A stretch of 64,000 nucleotides of DNA from Bacteroidales bacterium (GTDB lineage Bacteria; Bacteroidota; Bacteroidia; Bacteroidales; UBA932). The translations under genes were made by a program, and so were the position numbers. Below are positions 25,432-32,437 of the stretch, piece by piece (position 1 is the stretch's first letter; the number at the start of each line of letters is the position of its first letter). The notes below the pieces were generated by a model. That model did not search any database, was not told the DNA's origin, and saw only the letters and a list, made by a program, of their open reading frames with translations. The stretch spans positions 62,001-126,000 of the forward strand of contig JALCST010000006.1 in NCBI GenBank assembly GCA_022653675.1, read 5' to 3'.

Positions 25432-26351
25432 CAGAGTCCCTTCTCTTTAGCCTCGTCCCATAGCCCGTCCATTTGGGCAAGAGTCATATTCTTGATTTCA
25501 AGATTTTTGGATCTGGCTTGAAGTTCTACGTATGTAAACCGGTCCTTGAATTTCCTGCATGTCCTTTCGAGTGCGGTGTCGGGGTTCAGATCGTACAGGC
25601 GCGAAGCGTTGACCAATGCGAACAGTACATCCCCGAGTTCCCTTTCAGCCTTGTCCTTAGCCTCTTCCGCTTTAGCCGTAGCCTGTTTCTGTGCATCGTC
25701 TGCCACTTTCACCGCTTCGGGATCCGACCCGTTGTCGAGTGCTGCTGCAACGGCCGCTTTGCTTGCCGCCTTGGCATCGGCTACCACCGTTCCCATGGAA
25801 TTCATCTCGGTTTCGAATTCTCCAATCTCTTCCTTTACCTTGGGCCACACATCCTCTTTTTTCTCCCAGTCGAATCCCACAGCGCGTGCTTTGTCCTGCA
25901 TGCGATAGGCTTTGAGCAGCGGCGGAAGGTGGGAGGGAACACCTGCCAGAACAGTCTTGTTGCCACCTTTCTCCTTGGTCTTAAGCTGCTCCCAATTTTG
26001 TACGACCTGTTCGGCCGTAGAGGCCTTTACATTGCCGTAAACGTGAGGGTGACGGTAAATCAGCTTTTCGCACAATTTGTTGATCATGTCTGCTATGTCG
26101 TAGTCGCCCTTTTCGGATGCTATCTTGCAATAGAACACTATGTGGAGCATCACGTCTCCCAGTTCCTTCTCGGTGTTCGGAACGTCGCCCTCCAGGATGG
26201 CTTCGCTCAGTTCGTAAGTTTCCTCTATGGTCATCGGACGCAGTGTTTCCGTAGTCTGCACACGGTCCCACGGACATTTCACACGCAACTCGTCCATTAT
26301 GTCTAGAAGCCTTTCAAAGGCCTTCAACTGCTTTTCCCTGCTTGTATTCAT
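25431..26351 (-). CDS. mazG: Nucleoside triphosphate pyrophosphohydrolase MazG
   Basis: A 306-aa house-cleaning enzyme hydrolysing (d)NTPs to monophosphates and pyrophosphate. Two MazG domains are present. The first has ETYELSEAILEGD and EKELGDVMLHIVFY (the metal-binding EExxE and ExxD pattern), and the second has VKEEIGEFETEM and ERELGDVLFALVNASR. Between the halves of the second domain lies an Ala- and Asp-rich segment of about 50 residues (187-238, DAKAASKAAVAAAL...), which is longer than usual and probably a coiled linker. It is the first gene of the mazG-tcdA pair. Confidence 0.93.
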   Translation of the reverse strand: MNTSREKQLKAFERLLDIMDELRVKCPWDRVQTTETLRPMTIEETYELSEAILEGDVPNTEKELGDVMLHIVFYCKIASEKGDYDIADMINKLCEKLIYRHPHVYGNVKASTAEQVVQNWEQLKTKEKGGNKTVLAGVPSHLPPLLKAYRMQDKARAVGFDWEKKEDVWPKVKEEIGEFETEMNSMGTVVADAKAASKAAVAAALDNGSDPEAVKVADDAQKQATAKAEEAKDKAERELGDVLFALVNASRLYDLNPDTALERTCRKFKDRFTYVELQARSKNLEIKNMTLAQMDGLWDEAKEKGL

Positions 26352-26359
26352 AATGGCGG

Positions 26360-26367
26360 CAAAGTTA
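26360..26367 (-). promoter_or_regulatory. -7 element of mazG-tcdA
   Basis: TAACTTTG on the minus strand, 8 bp before the mazG start codon. Confidence 0.6.
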
Positions 26368-26391
26368 CTATAAAAATGATTTTTTTATTTC

Positions 26392-26399
26392 TATCTTTG
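26392..26399 (+). promoter_or_regulatory. -7 element of the hydrogenase-associated regulatory operon
   Basis: TATCTTTG, 22 bp before the ATG at 26422. It is the only consensus promoter seen ahead of the six-gene block at 26422-30122. Confidence 0.6.
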
Positions 26400-26421
26400 T
26401 GAGCATAATGATGCTGCGAGT

Positions 26422-26766
26422 ATGAAACTTTCGGAAATAGTAAGGCTTACGGGAGGTACGGTCGTCTGTGGGGAAAGGCACATAGATGAAAATGTAGATT
26501 ATGCATTCGCATCCGACCTCATGAGCGATGTGCTGACTTTGCGTATAACTGATTTCCTGCTTATAACCGGGCTTGCCAATGTGCAGGCCATGCGTACCGC
26601 AGAAATGTCGGACCTGAAGTACCTGCTCTTCGCCCGCGGAAAGCAGGTTACCGATGATATGGTCGAACTTGCCGATGAAAACGGCATCATGATTATTTCA
26701 ACGCCTTATTCAGTTTTCAGGACTTCCGGCATCCTTTACGGCGCCGGTCTAAAGCCGGTGTATTAG
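26422..26766 (+). CDS. DRTGG-domain protein (first copy)
   Basis: A 114-aa single-domain protein whose layout (MKLSEIVRLTGGTVVCGERHIDENVDYAFASDLMSDVLTL, a hydrophobic core, then ending FRTSGILYGAGLKPVY) fits the DRTGG family, the regulatory domain also found in some phosphotransacetylases and beside [FeFe]-hydrogenase genes in Firmicutes and Thermotogae. The DRTGG motif itself is degenerate (DENVD). It is paralogous to the protein at 28505-28843: both share the xxSDLxSDVxxF/L pattern and a final hydrophobic strand. It lies 1 bp from the next gene. The ligand is unknown; nucleotide binding is suspected for the family. Confidence 0.75.
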   Translation: MKLSEIVRLTGGTVVCGERHIDENVDYAFASDLMSDVLTLRITDFLLITGLANVQAMRTAEMSDLKYLLFARGKQVTDDMVELADENGIMIISTPYSVFRTSGILYGAGLKPVY

Positions 26767-26767
26767 T

Positions 26768-27181
26768 ATGACGCTTCAGTTCAATGTCGAGGGGGGGGAT
26801 TTCGCGAGGGCAGGATACGCATCGTCGCAGATAAAAAAGATTCTGAAGGAAATAGGAGTTGATCCCGATGTCATAAAGCATGTTGTGGTCGCCCTTTACG
26901 AGGCGGAAGTCAATATAGTGGCCCACGCTTATCATGGCGTTATCACAGCAGATATAGAAAAAGAGGGAATAAGGATCGTACTTGATGATGCGGGTCCGGG
27001 AATTCCGGATATTCCCAGGGCCATGGAAAGAGGCTATTCGACCGCTTCCCCCGAGGTTCGCGAAATGGGGTTCGGAGCCGGGATGGGACTTCCCAACATG
27101 AAGGATAACACCGATTCCCTGGACATAGAGTCCGTAGTGGGAAAAGGAACTAAGGTGACGATGTATAACAAATTCGAGTGA
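26768..27181 (+). CDS. GHKL ATP-binding protein, anti-sigma-factor kinase type
   Basis: A 137-aa stand-alone HATPase_c domain of the RsbW/SpoIIAB type. The N box is ALYEAEVNIVAHAY, the G1 box is LDDAGPGIPD, and the G2 region is GFGAGMGLPNMKDNTD, followed by the closing beta strand GKGTKVTMY. No histidine phosphotransfer domain is present, so it would phosphorylate or bind a partner protein rather than act as a classical histidine kinase. No obvious STAS anti-anti-sigma or sigma partner is adjacent. The stop overlaps the start of the hydrogenase-like gene (TGATG). Homologues recur beside bifurcating hydrogenases in clostridia. Confidence 0.8.
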   Translation: MTLQFNVEGGDFARAGYASSQIKKILKEIGVDPDVIKHVVVALYEAEVNIVAHAYHGVITADIEKEGIRIVLDDAGPGIPDIPRAMERGYSTASPEVREMGFGAGMGLPNMKDNTDSLDIESVVGKGTKVTMYNKFE

Positions 27182-28515
27182 TGGCTGATTCTTGTCCGTA
27201 TTATAGAGGATTACAGATACTTACCGACGTCTGCGTCGGATGTTCGCATTGTATGAGGTCTTGTCCAACGAAGGCATTGAGGGTCTCCGGCGGCAAGGCG
27301 AGACTGCATCTGGATTGGTGCATCGAATGTTCTAGATGTTATCAGGTTTGCGAGCACAGGGCCATAAAGGTCATGGACGACGATTTCGGGAATATTTTCA
27401 ATTACAAGTACCGGATCCTTCTGGTTCCAATGCTGTTTTTTTCCCAGTTTGGCGATGGAATTCCGCAGAAGACCATAACCGATATAATAGGCGACCTTGG
27501 TTTTACTGAAGTGCGCGCCGTTGAACAGGGATGCGACCTGGTTGCCGAAAAATTGAACGAATATATTCCGGATTCCACGGTCCGTCCTGTAATTTCAACT
27601 TATTGCCCCTCCGTGATACGTCTGATCCAGGTCCGTTTCCCTTCTCTGATAATGAATCTTTCGCCATACATTCCCCCGCTGGAAGTTACTGCCCAGTATG
27701 TAAAGCGCAAATATGAAAATGCGGGCATTCCCTCCGAAGAGGTGGGAATATTCTATGTGACTCCCTGCGTTGCGAAGATCGCTTCAATAAAGGCGCCGGT
27801 CGGAGGCTATACCACACCCGTAACCGGTTGTATTAATATGGATCTGCTGCACGACAAAGTGCTGTTGAAGTACAAGAGGAAGGATTTCAAGGAGAACGGG
27901 ATAAAGGTCAGCCTCGAGGTTTCGCGCAACGGCATGCGCTGGTCAACTACCCGCGGTGAAAAACACGCGATGAAGAAATACATAAATGCCATGGCGATAG
28001 ACGGCATAGGGCATGTGATGGAGATACTCGAAAAAACGGAGAACGACGAACTTGACGGCGTCGATTTCCTGGAATTGAGGGCGTGCGACGAATCGTGTTC
28101 AGGCGGCATACTTGTTAGGGGGAACAGGTTCCAGATCACCGCCGATATGCACAGGAAATCGGAAAGCCTGCCCGACAAGATACCGATGCTGAACGAATAC
28201 CGCGAACTTTGCGGTGATTCTATGTTGCTGGGAAAGGTGGAGCCCAGGGATGTCAAGCGCTATGGGCCGGATATAGACCTTGCGATCAAAAAAATGGAAA
28301 CGGTGCGCAAACTCAGGGCGGAATTGCCGGGTATCGATTGCGGAAGTTGCGGTGCACCGAGTTGCGAGGCGCTTGCCGAGGATGTAGTCAATGGGGAAAG
28401 AACTATAGAAAACTGTATTTTCATGCAGCTCAAATATGAAAAAAGCGGCTCGCTCAAAGTCAAGAACGTGGTCGACATAATGGAAAAAATCTGGGGGAAG
28501 AAGTATGACAGTTAA
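27181..28515 (+). CDS. [FeFe]-hydrogenase-like iron-sulfur protein, probable sensory type
   Basis: A 444-aa protein with two N-terminal [4Fe-4S] motifs (CVGCSHCMRSCP, Cys18-28; CIECSRCYQVC, Cys47-57), an H-cluster-like domain (about 80-345) and a C-terminal four-Cys motif (Cys387, 390, 395, 412). The three H-cluster segments are degenerate: L1 is STYCP (Cys142 kept, the proton-relay Cys replaced by Tyr141), L2 is TPCVAKIAS (Cys196 kept, the usual Met and Glu lost) and L3 is ACDESCSGG (Cys302 and Cys306 kept). All four [4Fe-4S] ligands of an H-cluster thus survive while catalytic-pathway residues do not, as in regulatory HydS-type proteins. There is no PAS domain. ATG at 27181 is preferred to GTG at 27178. 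Confidence 0.8.
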   Translation: MADSCPYYRGLQILTDVCVGCSHCMRSCPTKALRVSGGKARLHLDWCIECSRCYQVCEHRAIKVMDDDFGNIFNYKYRILLVPMLFFSQFGDGIPQKTITDIIGDLGFTEVRAVEQGCDLVAEKLNEYIPDSTVRPVISTYCPSVIRLIQVRFPSLIMNLSPYIPPLEVTAQYVKRKYENAGIPSEEVGIFYVTPCVAKIASIKAPVGGYTTPVTGCINMDLLHDKVLLKYKRKDFKENGIKVSLEVSRNGMRWSTTRGEKHAMKKYINAMAIDGIGHVMEILEKTENDELDGVDFLELRACDESCSGGILVRGNRFQITADMHRKSESLPDKIPMLNEYRELCGDSMLLGKVEPRDVKRYGPDIDLAIKKMETVRKLRAELPGIDCGSCGAPSCEALAEDVVNGERTIENCIFMQLKYEKSGSLKVKNVVDIMEKIWGKKYDS

Positions 28516-28843
28516 AGACATCGTTGAAAAATTCGGTTTGAAGGTCTATTCCGGGGCTTCCGGACTCGGCAGGGAGGTCAAGGGAGGGTATTGCTCCGAC
28601 CTCCTTAGCGACGTAATGGGATTCGCTCATGAAGGGAGCGTTCTCGTCACCCTTCAGGCGCACAAGAACGTTATGGCGATAGCATCGCTGAAGGATCTGG
28701 CTGCAATAGTCCTGGTCAAGGGCATAAAGCCGGAAGAGGAGACCGCCGACGCTTCCGAAGCGGAGGGCATACCGGTGCTGGGGACTTCCGAACAATGCTT
28801 TGAGTTCAGCGGAAAGCTTTACGACTATATCGAAGGGAAGTGA
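28505..28843 (+). CDS. DRTGG-domain protein (second copy)
   Basis: A 112-aa single-domain protein with the pattern LGREVKGGYCSDLLSDVMGFAHEGSVLVTLQAHKNVMAIASLKDLAAIVLVKG, closely matching DRTGG proteins that accompany hydrogenase genes. The charged ending FEFSGKLYDYIEGK is typical. It starts inside the last codons of the hydrogenase-like gene (11-bp overlap) and its stop overlaps the GTG start of the PHP gene. It is the better preserved of the two DRTGG copies here; whether they form a heterodimer is not known. Confidence 0.8.
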   Translation: MTVKDIVEKFGLKVYSGASGLGREVKGGYCSDLLSDVMGFAHEGSVLVTLQAHKNVMAIASLKDLAAIVLVKGIKPEEETADASEAEGIPVLGTSEQCFEFSGKLYDYIEGK

Positions 28844-29580
28844 GAACCTTTAAGGGAGACCTGCATAACCATACTCTCCTCTCCCCGTGCGGGGATATTG
28901 AGATGACGCCCGCGTTCATGGTGCGTAAGGCGGTTGAGGAGCATTATGACTTTTTCGCCGTAACCGATCACAATTCCACCCTGCAGTGTGCGCAAATACT
29001 GCCGATTGCGAAAAGGGAAGGGATAACCGTATTCTGCGGTGCCGAATTGAATACCCGCGAAGAGGTCCATTGCATAGCTCTCGTAGAGGAAGGAAAGCCT
29101 TTGGACGAATTGCAGGAATTCCTCGACCTTCACCTTCCACATATAGGGAACGACGTGGACAAGTTCGGTTACCAGCTTGTGGTAAACGAAAAAGAAGAAA
29201 TTCTTTTCGAGGCTCCCTATCTTTTAATCAATGCGTTAGACGTAGGCATAAACGAATGCGAGAGGTTCGTACACTCGATAGGCGGCATTTTCTATCCGGC
29301 CCATGTCGATCGTACCGGATACTCCATAATATCCCAGCTCGGATTCATCCCCTCTGACTTGGACATAGAATGCATAGAATTTTCTAAAAACTGCAGGTGG
29401 AGACAATTCATGGAGAACAATCGGTATTTGAAAAGGTATAATCCCATAAGGAGCTCTGATGCGCATTATCCGGAGGATTTCGCGACGGTAAGTTGCCGTT
29501 TCACGATGGAGAGACCGACATTGAAAGAGCTTGGCATGGCTTTGCGGGGAGAAGGGGGCAGAAAGGTGGAAATAGTATGA
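28840..29580 (+). CDS. PHP-domain phosphoesterase
   Basis: A 246-aa metal-dependent phosphoesterase of the PHP family. Motif I is GDLHNHTLLSPCG (HxH), motif II FFAVTDHNS, motif III with GAELNTREEVHC (Glu and His), and later HVDRTGYS and SSDAHYPED (the terminal DxH). All expected metal ligands appear present, so it is probably active, perhaps on a nucleotide or phosphorylated protein. The start is GTG at 28840, overlapping the upstream stop, and the gene stop overlaps the next ATG. Its place in the hydrogenase regulatory block suggests a signal-reversing role, which is inference. Confidence 0.82.
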   Translation: MRTFKGDLHNHTLLSPCGDIEMTPAFMVRKAVEEHYDFFAVTDHNSTLQCAQILPIAKREGITVFCGAELNTREEVHCIALVEEGKPLDELQEFLDLHLPHIGNDVDKFGYQLVVNEKEEILFEAPYLLINALDVGINECERFVHSIGGIFYPAHVDRTGYSIISQLGFIPSDLDIECIEFSKNCRWRQFMENNRYLKRYNPIRSSDAHYPEDFATVSCRFTMERPTLKELGMALRGEGGRKVEIV

Positions 29581-30122
29581 ACGATATTGCTATGCACATA
29601 CTGGACATAGTCCAGAACAGTATCTCGGCCAATGCAACTTGGGTCGAAATAGCCATCATAATAGATACGCTAAAGGACCTGTTGACTCTGAGAATTTCCG
29701 ACAATGGCAAAGGTATGTCTCCAGAGACATTAAAGCGTGTTACCGATCCTTTCTTTACAAGCCGCACTACCCGTAAGGTGGGACTCGGCCTTCCGCTGTT
29801 AAAGGAATCCGCTGAGCAGAGCGGAGGCCGCCTCGACATCATGTCTGAGGTAGGGAAGGGGACCGTTGTCACCGCTACTTTCGGTTACGGCAACATAGAC
29901 AGGCCTCCTCTCGGGGATGTAGCCAATTCATATGTAATGCTCGTTACCATGAATCCATGTGTCGATATCGCTTTGGATTATGAATTGGATGGAAAATCCT
30001 TCAAGATAAGTACCGATGACCTTATTAAGGCTTTGGGAAGTGATGGCATAACGGTTGGGATGTTCGGCTCGATCCAGGATTTCGTAAAAAACTCCATTGA
30101 CGGTTTAAACAATGATACATAA
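29577..30122 (+). CDS. GHKL ATPase with C-terminal extension
   Basis: A 181-aa protein starting at the ATG overlapping the PHP stop. Residues 1-115 form a histidine-kinase-type ATPase domain: N box ILDIVQNSISANATWVEI, G1 ISDNGKGMSPE, F box DPFFTSR and G2 GLGLPLLKESAEQSGG, then VGKGTVVTATF. There is no dimerisation/phosphoacceptor domain. Residues 120-181 (YVMLVTMNPCVDIALDYEL...) are a separate unrecognised segment. It is the last gene of the regulatory block, and 99 bp separate it from hndB. As with the gene at 26768, the phosphorylation target is unknown. Confidence 0.8.
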   Translation: MNDIAMHILDIVQNSISANATWVEIAIIIDTLKDLLTLRISDNGKGMSPETLKRVTDPFFTSRTTRKVGLGLPLLKESAEQSGGRLDIMSEVGKGTVVTATFGYGNIDRPPLGDVANSYVMLVTMNPCVDIALDYELDGKSFKISTDDLIKALGSDGITVGMFGSIQDFVKNSIDGLNNDT

Positions 30123-30150
30123 AAGTGGCGTAATATTTTGGAATCAGTTA

Positions 30151-30166
30151 AAAAGTAAGTACTTTT
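30151..30166. promoter_or_regulatory. Palindrome upstream of hndB
   Basis: AAAAGTA-AG-TACTTTT, exact 7-bp arms, in the 99-bp gap between the regulatory block and the hydrogenase genes. It shares three bases with the next dyad. Confidence 0.45.
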
Positions 30167-30186
30167 ACGAATTATTTTTTCGTAAA
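30164..30186. promoter_or_regulatory. Inverted repeat upstream of hndB
   Basis: TTTACGAA-N7-TTCGTAAA, exact 8-bp arms in AT-rich DNA, 36 bp before the hndB ATG. No T tract follows it as in a terminator, so an operator is more likely. No clean TAnnTTTG element is visible in this gap. Confidence 0.5.
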
Positions 30187-30221
30187 TAAATTTATAACTA
30201 TATAAATATTAACATAGCGAA

Positions 30222-30629
30222 ATGAATAAGATTAAATCTCTTGACGATTTGCGCAAAATGAAACAAAACATGGCCGGAGACCTTTCCATCCGGGAGAAGA
30301 GTACCAATCCCGAAAAAATGATCCAGATAAGGGTCGCCATGGCTACTTGCGGAATCGCTGCCGGCGCGAGAGGCGTCATGAACGCCTTCGTCGAAAAAAT
30401 TGAAAAGGACAAGATTCCTGCCATAGTCACTCAGACTGGTTGCATGGGGTTCTGCTATGCGGAACCTACCGTCGAAGTCCGCATACCCGGCAAGGATCCG
30501 GTCGTTTTCGGCCACGTCGATGCTGCAAAAGTCGAAGAAATCGTTGACAAGTATATCGTCAAAGGGGAACTCATAGACGGAATTCTTCCTGTCAGCTTCC
30601 AGACAATTGAAGAACACGAAAACAAATAG
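30222..30629 (+). CDS. hndB: [2Fe-2S] ferredoxin-like hydrogenase subunit HndB
   Basis: A 135-aa thioredoxin-fold [2Fe-2S] protein of the HndB family. The family pattern is clear: VAMATCGIAAGARGVM (Cys43) and TQTGCMGFCYAEPTVEV (Cys74, Cys78). The first site has GIAAGA where related ferredoxins carry a second Cys, which is also the case in HndB homologues I recall, so it is not a defect. HndB is an electron-transfer subunit of NADP-linked [FeFe] hydrogenase. hndC begins 2 bp after its stop. Confidence 0.85.
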   Translation: MNKIKSLDDLRKMKQNMAGDLSIREKSTNPEKMIQIRVAMATCGIAAGARGVMNAFVEKIEKDKIPAIVTQTGCMGFCYAEPTVEVRIPGKDPVVFGHVDAAKVEEIVDKYIVKGELIDGILPVSFQTIEEHENK

Positions 30630-30631
30630 TT

Positions 30632-32425
30632 ATGGCTGAGTATAAGAATTATATCCTGGTATGCGGCGGTACGGGCTGCCGCGCATCACGTTCAAGCGAA
30701 CTGGTCGAGGAACTTAACAAACAACTCAAGATTTATCAGCTTGAGAATGATGCCAAGGTTCTTACGACCGGATGCTTCGGGTTCTGCGAAAAGGGACCCA
30801 ACGTCAAAATCATTCCCGACAACACTTTTTACACCAGGGTCAAACCCGAAGATGCCGAGGAAATCGTCAAGGAGCATATTCTGAAGGGCCGCAAGGTACA
30901 GAGACTCCTTTATCTCGATCCCGACACGAACAAGCACATATCCGATGATAAACACATGGAGTTCTACAAGAAGCAAGTGCGCATAGCACTTCGCAATTGC
31001 GGCTTCATAGATCCTGAAAACATCAAGGAATCAATAGAACGTGACGGGTATGCCGCTCTCGGAAAGGTCCTGACCGAACTGACACCCGAACAGACAATAG
31101 ACATCATTCTGAAATCAGGCCTTCGCGGACGTGGAGGCGCCGGGTTCCCTACCGGAAAGAAATGGGCGATCGCTTCCAAGAGCGTCGCGAAACCGAAATA
31201 TGTGATTTGCAATGCCGACGAGGGAGACCCGGGTGCATTCATGGACCGTTCCATTCTTGAGGGTGATCCTCACAGCGTCCTCGAAGCTATGGCAATTTGC
31301 GGTTATTGCATCGGAGCCGAGCACGGGTTGATTTACGTGCGTGCCGAATATCCTCTGGCCATACATCGCCTTCAAGTCGCCATAAAACAGGCCCGCGAAT
31401 ACGGCTTACTCGGTAATGACATTATGGGGAGCGGTTTCAACTTCGATGTTGAACTCCGTTACGGTGCCGGCGCATTCGTCTGCGGTGAGGAGACTGCGCT
31501 GATACATTCCATGGAGGGCAAACGCGGCGAGCCTACACTCAAACCTCCGTTCCCTGCAGTCCACGGCTATCTCGGACAGCCTTCGAACGTAAACAACGTG
31601 GAAACGTTCGCCAACGTTCCCATAATAATTTTGAAGGGTGCCGACTGGTTCTCCAGCATAGGAACTGCTACTTCCAAGGGGACCAAGGTCTTCGCCCTCG
31701 CTGGCAAGATAAATAACGTAGGGCTCATAGAGGTTCCGATGGGAACGACCCTGCGCGAAGTCATCTTCGATATCGGTGGTGGCATGAAGAACGGCAAGAA
31801 GTTCAAAGCCGTACAGACTGGTGGCCCTTCGGGCGGCTGCCTGACCGAAAAGCACCTCGACGTGCCTATCGACTATGATAATCTCAAAGCTGCCGGATCC
31901 ATAATGGGCTCGGGAGGTATGATAGTGATGGACGAAGACAACTGTATGGTTGCCGTTGCCAAGTTTTACCTTGAATTCATCGTCGGCGAATCGTGCGGGA
32001 AATGCTCGCCTTGCCGCATAGGAAATATGCGCATGCTGGAAATATTGACCAAGATATGCGATGGCAAGGGAACCATGGACGATCTTTACGAGCTTCGCGA
32101 TCTCGCCCATGTGATTAAGGATACGGCTCTTTGCGGACTGGGCCAGACTTCTCCGAACCCGGTCCTCTCCACGCTGGACAATTTCTGGGACGAATACGTC
32201 GCTCACGTACGCGATCACAAGTGTCCTGCCGGAGTTTGCAAGAACCTGATGGAATATCACATCGATCCCGCCATTTGTGTCGGTTGCGGCGCTTGCCAGC
32301 GCAACTGCCCTGCCGATGCCATCAGCGGTGAAAAACGCGCTCCGCACACTATCGACCAGTCGAAGTGTATCAAGTGCGGTACCTGCCGTGAAAAATGTAA
32401 ATTCGGTGCCATTTCAATTCAATAG
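30632..32425 (+). CDS. hndC: NADH-binding flavoprotein subunit of [FeFe] hydrogenase
   Basis: A 597-aa NuoF-like subunit (HndC/HydB). Residues 1-100 are a [2Fe-2S] domain (Cys11, 16, 48, 52). The NuoF core has the FMN/NAD loop GLRGRGGAGFPTGKKW, ICNADEGDPGAFMDR, and the [4Fe-4S] motif ESCGKCSPCRIG. The C-terminus has two ferredoxin motifs CVGCGACQRNCP and CIKCGTCREKC. It oxidises or reduces NAD(P)H through FMN and is the proposed bifurcation site in HydABC enzymes. Spacing to hndB (2 bp) and hndD (12 bp) shows one operon. Confidence 0.94.
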   Translation: MAEYKNYILVCGGTGCRASRSSELVEELNKQLKIYQLENDAKVLTTGCFGFCEKGPNVKIIPDNTFYTRVKPEDAEEIVKEHILKGRKVQRLLYLDPDTNKHISDDKHMEFYKKQVRIALRNCGFIDPENIKESIERDGYAALGKVLTELTPEQTIDIILKSGLRGRGGAGFPTGKKWAIASKSVAKPKYVICNADEGDPGAFMDRSILEGDPHSVLEAMAICGYCIGAEHGLIYVRAEYPLAIHRLQVAIKQAREYGLLGNDIMGSGFNFDVELRYGAGAFVCGEETALIHSMEGKRGEPTLKPPFPAVHGYLGQPSNVNNVETFANVPIIILKGADWFSSIGTATSKGTKVFALAGKINNVGLIEVPMGTTLREVIFDIGGGMKNGKKFKAVQTGGPSGGCLTEKHLDVPIDYDNLKAAGSIMGSGGMIVMDEDNCMVAVAKFYLEFIVGESCGKCSPCRIGNMRMLEILTKICDGKGTMDDLYELRDLAHVIKDTALCGLGQTSPNPVLSTLDNFWDEYVAHVRDHKCPAGVCKNLMEYHIDPAICVGCGACQRNCPADAISGEKRAPHTIDQSKCIKCGTCREKCKFGAISIQ

Positions 32426-32437
32426 GAGATATAGAAT

